The notes below the pieces were generated by a model. That model was not told where the DNA came from. It did not search any database and worked only from the letters and a program-made list of their open reading frames with translations. DNA of 64,000 nt from Paraburkholderia haematera (GTDB lineage Bacteria; Pseudomonadota; Gammaproteobacteria; Burkholderiales; Burkholderiaceae), in the NCBI RefSeq assembly GCF_905220975.1, contig NZ_CAJNBK010000020.1:1-64000 (forward strand). Reading direction: 5' to 3'. Below, in pieces: positions 29,956 through 38,334 of this stretch (the stretch's first letter is position 1; every line of letters begins with the position of its first letter). Made by a program: the position numbers and the translations under genes.

Positions 29956-30669
29956 ATGACATTCAAACGGATTGCCTACGCGCTCGTGCTGCTAGGCGGC
30001 ATGGTCCCGATGGCTGCCGAGGCGCAGCCGGTCGCGCGTGAAGCGAATGCGGCCAGCGCCGCGTCGAAGGGCGCGCCCCCCGAGGCACGCCGGCGTTCGC
30101 AGGACATGCCGTTCGCGTTTCGCGGCATTGCGCTCGGCACCACGCTCGACGAATTCCGCGCCGGCTCGACCGTGCGCGCCACGCCGCTCGGCAGCGTGCC
30201 CGTCTGCGAGACGGACGTTCTGGCGGGCGCGCTCGGCATGCGGCTGAAATCGCGCGAGAGTCTGACGGTTGCGTGCCGCTGGGCGCATCGCACGGACGAT
30301 GGCTGGGCGGTGTCGCAAGCCGTTGTTGACGGCGTGCCGGCCCAGGAGCATGTGCTGCGCTTTGCGCGTATCGACGCTCAGAGCGCACTGCGTCTGTACG
30401 AGATTTCATTTGTGATCGACGAGATCACCGCCGAGGACTTGCGCGATGCGCTTGCGGACCGTTATGGCGCGCCGCGTCTGGTGACGCAAAGCGTGTCGTC
30501 GCCGGGTGCGATGCCGGTCTACGTGTGGGACAACGCGGTGAGCTCGATCACGTTGTGCTTTTTGCCAGGGACCCGCAACGGCACGCTCACCTATCTGTTG
30601 AAGGGCTCGGACGCATGGGTGAAGTCGGTCGTGCGGCAATGGCAGGCAAGCGGTGCCGAGGCGGGCTGA
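29956..30669 (+). CDS. Hypothetical exported protein
   Basis: 237 aa. A signal peptide (MTFKRIAYALVLLGGMVPMAAEAQ) is followed by an Ala-rich segment and a globular domain beginning at FAFRGIALGTTLDEFRAG. This opening (F-x-G-I-x-L-G-x-T-x-x-E-F) is common in small periplasmic proteins of unknown role. Three Cys occur (in VCETDV, VACRW and LCFLPG). The gene lies 3 bases after the small lipoprotein gene and 127 bases before a FlgH-like gene, so the three may be one transcript. I do not recognise a named family. Confidence 0.7.
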   Translation: MTFKRIAYALVLLGGMVPMAAEAQPVAREANAASAASKGAPPEARRRSQDMPFAFRGIALGTTLDEFRAGSTVRATPLGSVPVCETDVLAGALGMRLKSRESLTVACRWAHRTDDGWAVSQAVVDGVPAQEHVLRFARIDAQSALRLYEISFVIDEITAEDLRDALADRYGAPRLVTQSVSSPGAMPVYVWDNAVSSITLCFLPGTRNGTLTYLLKGSDAWVKSVVRQWQASGAEAG

Positions 30670-30796
30670 TGCACGGTCTCATTCATCGCGCCGTTGGCGG
30701 GCGCATGCGTCGCTTCGATTGCATCGTTGAACCAGGCACCGGCGCGCCGACCCCACCGTCCGTTTTCAATCCGGCCAATTCGGCCACGGAGCATGC

Positions 30797-31468
30797 ATGA
30801 CTGCGCTACGTCTCACTGTCGCGCTTGGCGCGGCGGCCTGTCTCGCGGCTTGCGCAAGCAATCAGCAGCCGTCGATCGTTGAAACACCCATGTCACCGCC
30901 GCTCGCGTCGGCGCCGCTGAACGTCAATACGCAGGGTGCGATCTATCAGGCCGGCTCGCCCTTGCTGCTCTACGAAACACCGCGTGCCCAGCATATTGGC
31001 GACGTGCTGACGATCCGCTTGTCGGAGTCGTACAGCGGCAACAATAGCGCGACCGCTGCCGCGAGCCGTTCGAGCAGCATCACCGCGACCGCCGCCGATC
31101 AGTCGACCAATGCCGCCGCGCGCCTCGCGAGGCTGTTCAACGTCGGCTCGGCCAGTACCGACTACAAAGGGCAGGGCAGTCTCACCGATATCAGCGGCAT
31201 GACCGGCACGCTGGCCGTGACCGTGATCGGCACGATGTCGACCGGCAATCTGGTGGTGTCGGGCGAGAAGCTGATCGCGATGAGCGGTAACCGTGACCGC
31301 TTGCGTCTGTCAGGCATCGTCAATCCGAAGGACATCGAAGCAGGCAATTATGTGGCGTCGAGCAAGGTTGCGAATGCACGCATCGAGCAGGCCGGCGTGG
31401 GGATGGTGTCCGACGCCACCACGATGGGCTGGCTGCAGAGGATGTTTCTGAGCGTGCTGACGTTTTGA
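30797..31468 (+). CDS. flgH: FlgH-like flagellar L-ring lipoprotein outside a flagellar operon
   Basis: 223 aa, close to ordinary FlgH (about 230). The signal ends in lipobox LAAC (Cys19). The FlgH core is clear: GAIYQAG-SPLLLYETPRAQHIGDVLTIRLSESYSG, KGQGSL near the middle, VTVIGTMSTGNLVVSGEK and LSGIVNPKDI. FlgH forms the outer-membrane L-ring bushing of the flagellar rod. No other flagellar gene lies nearby; the neighbours are a two-component system and small lipoproteins. It may be a second copy serving another envelope structure. The ATG at 30797 has GGAG five bases upstream and overlaps the end of a 43-codon open frame. Confidence 0.85.
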   Translation: MTALRLTVALGAAACLAACASNQQPSIVETPMSPPLASAPLNVNTQGAIYQAGSPLLLYETPRAQHIGDVLTIRLSESYSGNNSATAAASRSSSITATAADQSTNAAARLARLFNVGSASTDYKGQGSLTDISGMTGTLAVTVIGTMSTGNLVVSGEKLIAMSGNRDRLRLSGIVNPKDIEAGNYVASSKVANARIEQAGVGMVSDATTMGWLQRMFLSVLTF

Positions 31469-31533
31469 GGTCGATATGGGATGGGCGGGGGGGGCACGCG
31501 CCGCGTACATTCCCCTTATGCACCGGGTAAGTA

Positions 31534-32283
31534 CTACGAAAGCTGCGCCGCGTCGCGTTCCGCTGCGCCGATTTCACCGTCCGGCACGAATACATAGCCG
31601 CGTCCCCAGACGGTTTGCACATAGCGAGGCTCGGACGGATCCACTTCGATCAGCCGTCGCAAACGCCAGATCGAGACGTCAAGGCTGCGATTGCGATGCG
31701 CCTCGCTATTGCCGTGCAGCTTCTCCAGCAACTGCGCGCGAGTGAGTACGGTCATCGCGTGCGTGACGAACACCTTGAGCATCGCAAATTCGCTCGAACG
31801 CAGCGGGATGCGTTCGCCATCGCGGCGTAATTCGCGTGCCGGAAAACTCACCTCGAAACGACCGAAACGATAGGGCGCGCGCTGCTCCGGCGCGCTCGGC
31901 GCAATCGTGCCGCGGCGGCGCAGAACGGTGCGAATCCGCGCGACCAGTTCGCTCGGCTCGAATGGCTTGCCGAGATAGTCGTCGGCACCGAGTTCGAGAC
32001 CGATCACGCGGTCGATCGGATCGGCGCGCGCGGTCAGCAGGATCACGGGAATATCGTCGCCGGCAACGCGCAGTGCACGCAGTGCGCTGATGCCGTCGAG
32101 CTCCGGCATCATGATGTCGAGCACGACCAGCGCGGGACGCTCGTTCTGCAATGCGCGCTGCAGCGCCATGCCGTGTTCGAGCGTGGACACCCTGAAGCCT
32201 CGCCCTAGCAGATAGTCGCTGACGAGTTCGCGTACGACGGGGTCGTCGTCGACGACCAGAATGGATGGGTTCATCCAGGTCAT
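31534..32283 (-). CDS. OmpR-family response regulator without a neighbouring kinase
   Basis: 249 aa (an in-frame ATG at 32274 would match the start of its paralogue). The receiver domain has DDDP, the phosphoacceptor Asp in LVVLDIMMP and YLGKPF. The winged helix has RSSEFAMLKVF, RSLDVSIWRLRR and YVQTVWGRGYVF. It aligns over its full length with the regulator at 28370-29110, sharing long identical runs such as GDDIPVI and the whole C-terminal region, so the two are recent paralogues. No kinase gene is adjacent. It converges with the FlgH-like gene. Confidence 0.92.
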   Translation of the reverse strand: MTWMNPSILVVDDDPVVRELVSDYLLGRGFRVSTLEHGMALQRALQNERPALVVLDIMMPELDGISALRALRVAGDDIPVILLTARADPIDRVIGLELGADDYLGKPFEPSELVARIRTVLRRRGTIAPSAPEQRAPYRFGRFEVSFPARELRRDGERIPLRSSEFAMLKVFVTHAMTVLTRAQLLEKLHGNSEAHRNRSLDVSIWRLRRLIEVDPSEPRYVQTVWGRGYVFVPDGEIGAAERDAAQLS

Positions 32284-32371
32284 CTTAGTGATCCGCGCGA
32301 GCGGCGCAAAGCGCCTAACGCTTTCGATTCCTTTCTCGCGTAAGAGAAAGCAAGCAATGCAGGCGGTGCGC

Positions 32372-33013
32372 CTAGTTTGCCAGCGACGTCTGGATAGTCT
32401 GCATCGGCTGCCGGGCGAGCTCGGTTTGATCGACCACCATCTTGTCGATCAAACCATTGAGCTTGGTCGATGACGTCGAGAAGCGGTCGGTGTTGAGCCC
32501 GCCGGTCTGGTAACGCGCGGTGACGAGAATGCGCCCGTGCTGGATCAGCGTCAGGTCGATGATCGATAGATACTGAATCGTTTCGTCGCTGAACGAGCGG
32601 CGGCCGTAGTCGGTCGCTGCGTTGTAGACGAGGCGCGCCTCGCATCCGGCGGGCGAGGTGCCCGGATTGTAGACGTCCGAACGAATACCGTGCCGGTCGA
32701 GCGCAAGCTGCAGCGCCGGCACGAAATCGCCGACCGACACCGTTTGATTCACTTCGATGCAGACATTATGGACGTCTGCCCGCCGGCCGTTGACGAAGGT
32801 CGGCGACGAGTAGTTCGCCGCGATCGCGTAGCCCGCCTGAATCACCGAACCGGTGGCGTCGGCTGCTGAGATCAGCGTCCACGCGCAGCCGTTGAGACCC
32901 AGCGCGAGCGTGGCCGAGGCGGCGAGCCGGGCACCGGGCCGCCGCAACATGACCCACGCGGCCAAAGGTGCCCGCGTGAAAGCGTAAGCGCGCAAGCTCG
33001 GCATAAAGGTCAT
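32372..33013 (-). CDS. Putative lipoprotein, Sbal_3080-like
   Basis: 213 aa. A long basic N-terminus precedes a signal ending in the lipobox LNGC (Cys43), which suggests the true start may be further in (for example M22). The mature part has VHNVCIEVNQTVSVGDFVPALQLALDRHG, a Cys about 40 residues later (SPAGCEARL), and YLSIIDLTLIQHGRILVTARY. The pattern 'VCI-x-x-N ... F-x-x-x-x-x-x-L-x-x-x-G ... C' resembles Sbal_3080-family lipoproteins; I cannot verify it. Function unknown. Confidence 0.65.
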   Translation of the reverse strand: MTFMPSLRAYAFTRAPLAAWVMLRRPGARLAASATLALGLNGCAWTLISAADATGSVIQAGYAIAANYSSPTFVNGRRADVHNVCIEVNQTVSVGDFVPALQLALDRHGIRSDVYNPGTSPAGCEARLVYNAATDYGRRSFSDETIQYLSIIDLTLIQHGRILVTARYQTGGLNTDRFSTSSTKLNGLIDKMVVDQTELARQPMQTIQTSLAN

Positions 33014-33107
33014 GATGCGGTGCCTGGTGGCGGTGAAGAAGTACGGCGGAACAATGGATTCCAGCGATCACAAAGGTCGCAGCGGATAGCGGCAGACCGG
33101 CCCACGC

Positions 33108-33569
33108 TTAGCGTGTAACGCGCAGGCGTAATTCGTTTTGCCCTTGCACGCTAGCCGTGACGTTCACGCGACGGTCGTCGGTGGTCACGACAAAATGCTG
33201 ACGCGTAGGCGTGTTGACGTCGTGCACGACATTCGGAAAGCAGGCGGCGATATCGGCGCCGAATTCTTCGAGCGGATCGTTGACGACACCGTCAGCTTGC
33301 CAGTGCGCGCGCCAGTGGCAATCGTAGGCATGCGTGTTGGCGCGGCAGTCGTCCGCGGCCGACACGCCTGGCAGTTGTGCGGCGGCTTGCGCGTGCAATT
33401 GCTTGAAGTCGGGAGCGTCGACGATGTGCCTGAGCGCGGGGCAAATGTCCGCCGGTTCGTTGGGCTGGGCGGCGGGCGTCGCGTGCGCTGCGCTCGCGAG
33501 CAGCAGGGCTGCGCCGAGAGCTAGCGCTGCGCGCCGGGTCAAAGGATGGAAGCGGCGATCGAATGACAT
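33108..33569 (-). CDS. Hypothetical exported protein
   Basis: 153 aa from the ATG at 33569; an in-frame extension to 33659 is possible but would bury the signal. The signal peptide (RRAALALGAALLLASAAHA) is followed by a small domain with four Cys (DICPALRHIV, ADDCRANTHAYDCHW, AACFPNVVHDV), probably two disulfides. The C-terminus (VVTTDDRRVNVTASVQG) looks beta-rich. I do not recognise the family. It lies 94 bases upstream of the lipoprotein gene on the same strand. Confidence 0.65.
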   Translation of the reverse strand: MSFDRRFHPLTRRAALALGAALLLASAAHATPAAQPNEPADICPALRHIVDAPDFKQLHAQAAAQLPGVSAADDCRANTHAYDCHWRAHWQADGVVNDPLEEFGADIAACFPNVVHDVNTPTRQHFVVTTDDRRVNVTASVQGQNELRLRVTR

Positions 33570-33816
33570 GTGCGAAGAGTCCAATAGCAGTGAGGGGCGT
33601 GGCGGACCGGACGTGGTACGGTCTGCACGACTATCGTCGCTGCTACAAGGGTTTTTCAAAGCGTGGAACAGCTTGCCCGCTTCGCAACTGCTTTCGAACT
33701 CTTCTCGCGTGTTTCCGGATGTTGCGGCGTGTCGGCTGGCTGCGCGTGCAAGGTCGCGCGAATGCCTGCGCAGTGCCTCGCTGCGCGGAGGATTGCGCTA
33801 ACGGGCGGTGTGCTGT

Positions 33817-34653
33817 CTAGCCGAGCGTGAGGCCGCCGTCGATATGGATCACCTGGCCGGTGATATGGCGCGCTTCGTCGGAGAGCAGGAACGCGATCAG
33901 CGCCGCGACATCCGCCGGCTCGGCAACGTGGCCAAGCGGCGTCGCTTCGGCGGCGCGGGTCCACACCGATGCATTATGGGCACTTGGGCCGCGATCTTTA
34001 CGGGTATAGCCGGGGGCCACGCAATTGACCGTCACACCATGCGGTGCAAGTTCGGCCGCCGCGGTTTTAGCCAGCGATTCGATCGCCGCTTTCGCCGCCG
34101 CCGTAGCGGCGAATGGTGCATCCGCACGATAGCGATGCGCGACGAACGAACTGAGCGCGACCACGCGACCCCGCTCCGAAGTTGCCAAGGCGGGCGTCGC
34201 ACGCTTGACGAGCGCGGCGAACGCGGCCGGCATGGCGCCGAAGGCGGCGCTGAGGGTATCCGCGTCGAGCGCGTTGAGCGTTTGCCGTTGTGCTTGGCCG
34301 GCGTTCGCGACCAGTTGATCCAGCGCGCCGAAGCTCGCGAGCGTTTGATGAATCACGTGTTCGGCGGCGCCGCGTTCGGCCAGATCGCCGAACACCGTCG
34401 CACAGCGCGCGCCGTTCGCGCTGCAATCGGCGGCGACCTGTGCAAGACGCCGACGCGCTTCGTCATCGGCGCCGCGTGCGTGCAACATCAACGCGGTGCG
34501 CGGCGCGGCAATGCGCCGGGCCAGTGCCGCGCCGATGCCGGAGCCCGCGCCGGTGATCAGGACGACGCGATCGAACCCGGCGCCGCTCATGTCAGCCGTG
34601 CTGTTTGCGTCACCTGTGCTGCTCGTGTCGCTCGCGGTGTTCATGCTGTTCAC
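33817..34653 (-). CDS. SDR-family oxidoreductase with Thr at the catalytic Tyr position
   Basis: 278 aa. The cofactor motif TGAGSGIGAALARRI (about 34-48), VANAGQ (115-120) and the Ser of VVALSSF (168) are typical of classical short-chain dehydrogenases, as is the C-terminal PADVAALIAFLLSD and VIHIDGGLTLG. The Y-x3-K active-site motif reads T184-A-A-A-K188; the codon is ACG. It is similar to 3-oxoacyl reductase-like proteins but may be slow or have another proton donor. The ATG overlaps the stop of the ABC transporter gene by four bases, so it is coupled to it. The N-terminal 25 residues are Ser/Thr/Asp-rich and may be an over-long start. Confidence 0.85.
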   Translation of the reverse strand: MNSMNTASDTSSTGDANSTADMSGAGFDRVVLITGAGSGIGAALARRIAAPRTALMLHARGADDEARRRLAQVAADCSANGARCATVFGDLAERGAAEHVIHQTLASFGALDQLVANAGQAQRQTLNALDADTLSAAFGAMPAAFAALVKRATPALATSERGRVVALSSFVAHRYRADAPFAATAAAKAAIESLAKTAAAELAPHGVTVNCVAPGYTRKDRGPSAHNASVWTRAAEATPLGHVAEPADVAALIAFLLSDEARHITGQVIHIDGGLTLG

Positions 34654-36401
34654 GCTGCAATCGGTTCGCCCGCGCGTTCTACGTCGAGTGTTTCGGCGTG
34701 GAACGCCGCGAGCGATTCGCGATGCGCGACACTGACGATCGCCGCCTTTGGCAGCCGCTCGGTGAACAGATGATAGAGACGCGCCTCGTTTTCCGCATCG
34801 AGCGCGCTAGTCGCTTCGTCGAGGAACAGGTAGTCCGGCTTGTGCAGCAGCACGCGGGCGCCGGCGAGACGCTGTTGTTCGCCCGGCGAGAGAATGCGCG
34901 TCCAGTGTCCCGATTCCTGCAGGCGGTCGGCGTACTCCGACAGGTGGCAGGTGACGAGTGCTTCGCGGCATTCTTCGTCGGTGTAGGTATCCGCGGAGGA
35001 CGGATAGGCGAGTGCGGCCTTCAGCGTGCCGATCGGCATGTAGCTGACCTGCGGGATGAACATCATGCGGGCGTTGACCGGTGCGTCGATCGAACCGTCG
35101 CCGAACGGCCACAAGCCGGCGAGCGCGCGCATCAGCGTGCTCTTGCCCGAGCCGGACGGACCCCGCACCAGCCAGCGTGAGCCCGGCGTGATCGCGATAT
35201 CGCGAATGCGCGAGAGCGGATTGCCGTTCGGCAGCGCGAGCTGGAGGCCGTCGGTGGTGAGTTTGTCTTCGTCGACGAAATGCAGGTTGATGCCGCCGTG
35301 CGCGGTGGCGGGCGACACCGATTCCTTCAGACGCGGCGCATGCATGATACGGCTAAATTCACGCAACCGGTTCACGGTAGCGCGCCATTCAACGAGGCTG
35401 CCGTAACTGTTGATGAACCACGAAAACGAATCGCTGACAGTGCCGAACGCGCTCGAAATCTGCATCAGCACGCCGAAGGTGAATGCCCCTGCGAAGTAGC
35501 GGGGCGCGGCGACCACCAGCGGAAAGATGATTGCAATCTGGCCGTAAAAGGCCGTTACGAAGGTGAGCCGCTTGGTGTACTTCATCACCTGCCACCAGTT
35601 GTCGCGGATCCGGCCGAACAGCGAGTGCGTGTTCTTCTTCTCGGTCTCCATGCCGTCGTAGAAGGCGATCTGCTCGGCGTTTTCACGCAGACGGATCAGG
35701 CCGAAACGGAAATCCGCCTCCACCTTCTGCGCCTGGTAGTTGATCGACACGAGCGGGTGGCCGACCTTCTGGATGATCAGCGAGCCGACCACCGCGTACA
35801 GCGCCGCGGCCCACACCATGTAGCCCGGAATCTGCACCGGCATGCCGCCGAGCGATACGGTCAGCGCACCGGCCAGCGACCACAGGATCGTCATGAACGA
35901 GACCAGCGTGACGACCGTGGACAGCAGGTCGAGCGTCAGCGAGAGCGTGGTGGTGGCGAGCGATTGGAGGTCGTCGCTGATCCGCTGGTCCGGGTTGTCG
36001 GCGAGCCGGTCGCGTTCAATCCGGTAGAAGGCGCTGTCATGCAGCCATTCGTTGAGATAGCGCGTGGTCAACCACTGGCGCCAGCGGAAGCCGAGCATCT
36101 GGCGCAGATAGCGGCCGTACACGGCAAGGATAATGAAGCCGAACGCGAGCCCCGAGAACACCATCAGCAGGTGCGGAAAGTCGTGCACGTTCTTGGCTTG
36201 CAGCGCGTTGTAGAAGTCGGCGCTCCAGCGGTTCAGGCGCACGTTGATCCACACGATGAGCAGGTTCATCACGATGATCGCGATGAGCAGCCCCCACGCC
36301 GTTTTTCGTTCTTCAGAAACCCAGTAAGGTTTGATCAGGCTCCAGGCGGAGACTCTATCGTCTGGCGGCAGCGCGGGGCTGGAAGCGGTATTCGGTGTCA
36401 T
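34650..36401 (-). CDS. SbmA/YddA-like ABC transporter (fused permease and ATPase)
   Basis: 583 aa from the ATG at 36401, chosen because AGGA lies a few bases before it. About six membrane helices (40-330) resemble the SbmA/BacA and YddA/ABCD families, with RWRQWLTTRYLNEWL and GIMETEKK-type loops. The C-terminal ATPase (about 390-575) has Walker A VRGPSGSGKSTLMRALAGLW, the signature LSPGEQQRLAGARVLL, Walker B YLFLDEATSALD and the switch His (AIVSVAHRESL). Relatives import peptides or move vitamin-B12-like or very-long-chain acyl cargo; the substrate here is unknown. It is followed by the coupled SDR gene. Confidence 0.88.
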   Translation of the reverse strand: MTPNTASSPALPPDDRVSAWSLIKPYWVSEERKTAWGLLIAIIVMNLLIVWINVRLNRWSADFYNALQAKNVHDFPHLLMVFSGLAFGFIILAVYGRYLRQMLGFRWRQWLTTRYLNEWLHDSAFYRIERDRLADNPDQRISDDLQSLATTTLSLTLDLLSTVVTLVSFMTILWSLAGALTVSLGGMPVQIPGYMVWAAALYAVVGSLIIQKVGHPLVSINYQAQKVEADFRFGLIRLRENAEQIAFYDGMETEKKNTHSLFGRIRDNWWQVMKYTKRLTFVTAFYGQIAIIFPLVVAAPRYFAGAFTFGVLMQISSAFGTVSDSFSWFINSYGSLVEWRATVNRLREFSRIMHAPRLKESVSPATAHGGINLHFVDEDKLTTDGLQLALPNGNPLSRIRDIAITPGSRWLVRGPSGSGKSTLMRALAGLWPFGDGSIDAPVNARMMFIPQVSYMPIGTLKAALAYPSSADTYTDEECREALVTCHLSEYADRLQESGHWTRILSPGEQQRLAGARVLLHKPDYLFLDEATSALDAENEARLYHLFTERLPKAAIVSVAHRESLAAFHAETLDVERAGEPIAA

Positions 36402-36776
36402 GAGCATCCTGATGAAGTGCTGGCCCATCGGGGCTGGCCCCAGTCGGGCCGGCTCCACGGCGGGTTTGCGGTGCGTACCCTGGGCGTCGTGCTCGACGAA
36501 CGCACGCCCGGGAGAGCGTCCGATTCTGGCGCGAAGGCCTTAAGTGAAAATTAATTTCCGCTCAACGGCCTCGCCCCCGGTGCCGCCGTCGCGCATGTGG
36601 CTAAGCGTACCGCCCGCGCGGGGCTCCTGCGGCATCCGGTCTTGGCATTGTGCCAGAGCGTTGCCTCCGGCCGTATTGGCGAATCGAAAGAGGGTGCCGG
36701 ATCAACTGCGCGCGATTGCGTGGGCCGCTGGTTTGCGGCCGCCGCGCCTTTTATGGTCTAATGACCTTCGACGAAA
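36402..36776. other. Divergent intergenic region between the ABC transporter and the thiamine operon
   Basis: 375 bases with no convincing gene. It must hold the promoters of both directions. A possible thi promoter is TTGCGG (36733-36738) and TCTAAT (36757-36762) with an 18-base spacer, ending about 15 bases before the riboswitch; this is a weak match. Confidence 0.4.
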
Positions 36777-36882
36777 CAGGGGTGCTTTGCCCACAGGCTG
36801 CGTGATTCTCACGCAGCGGCGGCGAGGCTGAGAGAGACCCTTTGCACCCGATCCGGGTAATACCGGCGCGGGAAGTTTCCGG
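36777..36882 (+). ncRNA. TPP riboswitch (thi box)
   Basis: The conserved elements are in order: GGGGTGC (36779-36785), CTGAGA followed by GAGACCC (36828-36840), ACCCGATCCGGGTAATACCG, and GCGGGAAG (36868-36875). A variable P3a arm, GCTGCGTG (36797-36804) pairing with CACGCAGC (36810-36817), is inserted between P3 strands, as commonly allowed. Binding of thiamine pyrophosphate should reduce expression of the thi genes that follow. No strong terminator was found downstream, though a stem GCGTCC/GGACGC (36913-36930) lies after it, so the control may act on translation. Confidence 0.93.
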
Positions 36883-37007
36883 AAGCAGCCAGTCTTCCAT
36901 TCCCCGCCGGGCGGCGTCCGTCATTGGACGCGCGTATTGCCCGGCCGGCCTCACCCGCCGGTTTCGTCCTGGGTACGTGCGTTTTTGGGCCGTACGGAAA
37001 GGACTCG

Positions 37008-37124
37008 ATGACCGCCTATTCTTCAGACATGTGTTTTGCTCTTCGCCACGCCCTCGTCGGTTATGTCGGCGCGCGGTGCGGCTTTAGCGTGGCTTGCCGT
37101 TGCGGCTCGGAGTGGGCGCGATGA
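37008..37124 (+). CDS. Leader ORF overlapping the thiO start
   Basis: 38 codons from the ATG at 37008, preceded by GGAAAGGA (36997-37003). It ends with TGA at 37122-37124, overlapping the thiO ATG as ATGA. The peptide begins MTAYSSDMCFALRHALVGYV and holds four Cys; it is not recognised. It lies between the TPP riboswitch and thiO, so its translation could be the riboswitch-controlled step that feeds ribosomes to thiO. That role is inferred; it may only be a spacer open frame. Confidence 0.4.
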   Translation: MTAYSSDMCFALRHALVGYVGARCGFSVACRCGSEWAR

Positions 37125-38251
37125 ACCGTTCTGCTCAACCGGATTTCGCAGTACTTGGCGGCGGGCTGTGCGGGCGCCTGGTCGCGTGGCGTCTCGCAGG
37201 CGTTGGGTATCGCGTGGCGCTCTATGAGCGCGGCGATGCTGCGGGCTCGCAATCCGCGGCCTGGGTCGCCGCTGCCATGCTGGCGCCGCTGGCCGAAGCT
37301 GCCAGCGCCGAACTGCTGATCACCCGTCTCGGCGCGAGTTCGCTCGACACCTGGCCGCAAGTGCTGGCCGAGTTGCCCGAACCGGTGTTTTTCCAGCGCA
37401 ATGGCACGCTGGTCGTGTGGCATCACGCCGACCGGACCGAAGCGCCGCTGTTCGAACGCCGCGTGCGCTCGAACGCGCCTGCCGAATTGCTCGACGGTGG
37501 CTTCGTGACGCTGGCCGGTGCCCAGCTCGGCGCCGCCGAACCGGCATTGGCGGGTCGCTTCAATCAGGGCTGGCTGCTGCCGCGCGAAGGCCAACTGGAT
37601 AACCGTCAGGTGCTCTCCGCGCTCGCTGCGGGCCTTGCCCAGCGCGGTGTCGAAACGCACTGGAACACGCCGGTCGACGATCATGCGCTGCCTCCCGCGC
37701 GCATCATGATCGACTGCCGGGGTCTGGGCGCGAAGCCCGTGCTGCCCACGTTGCGCGGCATCCGCGGCGAAGTCGCCCGGGTGCATGCGCCCGGTATCAA
37801 ACTGACGCGGCCGGTGCGGCTGCTGCATCCGCGCTATCCGCTGTATATCGCGCCGAAGCAGGACGATCTCTACGTGATCGGCGCGACCGAGGTGGAGGGC
37901 GAGGACATGTCGCCGGTCAGCGTGCGCTCGGCGCTCGAGTTGCTGAGCGCGGCGTTCTCCGTGCATCCCGGCTTTGGCGAGGCACGCATCCTTGAACTGA
38001 ATTCGCAGTGCCGCCCGACTTTGCCGGACCACCGTCCGGCCTTGCTGTGGGATGGCGCGCAGACGCTGCGCGTGAACGGCCTGTACCGGCACGGCTACAT
38101 GATCGTGCCCGAAGTCGCCGACGAAGCCGTTCGCTTCGCCGCGGCGCTGCTCGACGGCCGCATTGGCGACGCCGATGCTTTCGCCGACTGGCAAAGTGCA
38201 GTGCGCTGGAGCGAACTGTTTCAACTGGATTCCACGCGGGAGCCGGCATGA
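37121..38251 (+). CDS. thiO: Glycine oxidase ThiO
   Basis: 376 aa. It starts with the FAD-binding fold DFAVLGGGLCGRLVAWRLAGVGYRVALYER and has AWVAAAMLAPLAEA, the family motif near the flavin. Later segments (GIRGEVARVHAPG, YIAPKQDDLYVIGATEVEG, GLYRHGYMIVPEVAD) are those of ThiO/DAO-type oxidases. It oxidises glycine to the imine that ThiG uses to build the thiazole ring. It is the first enzyme gene after the TPP riboswitch and is followed by thiS, thiG and thiE. Confidence 0.93.
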   Translation: MNRSAQPDFAVLGGGLCGRLVAWRLAGVGYRVALYERGDAAGSQSAAWVAAAMLAPLAEAASAELLITRLGASSLDTWPQVLAELPEPVFFQRNGTLVVWHHADRTEAPLFERRVRSNAPAELLDGGFVTLAGAQLGAAEPALAGRFNQGWLLPREGQLDNRQVLSALAAGLAQRGVETHWNTPVDDHALPPARIMIDCRGLGAKPVLPTLRGIRGEVARVHAPGIKLTRPVRLLHPRYPLYIAPKQDDLYVIGATEVEGEDMSPVSVRSALELLSAAFSVHPGFGEARILELNSQCRPTLPDHRPALLWDGAQTLRVNGLYRHGYMIVPEVADEAVRFAAALLDGRIGDADAFADWQSAVRWSELFQLDSTREPA

Positions 38252-38334
38252 GCGCTGTGCGCCTGCGGGTGAAATAACCGCAGGCAAACAGGCGCGCGCC
38301 GCTACCGCTATCGATTGAACCGTATTCGAACATC

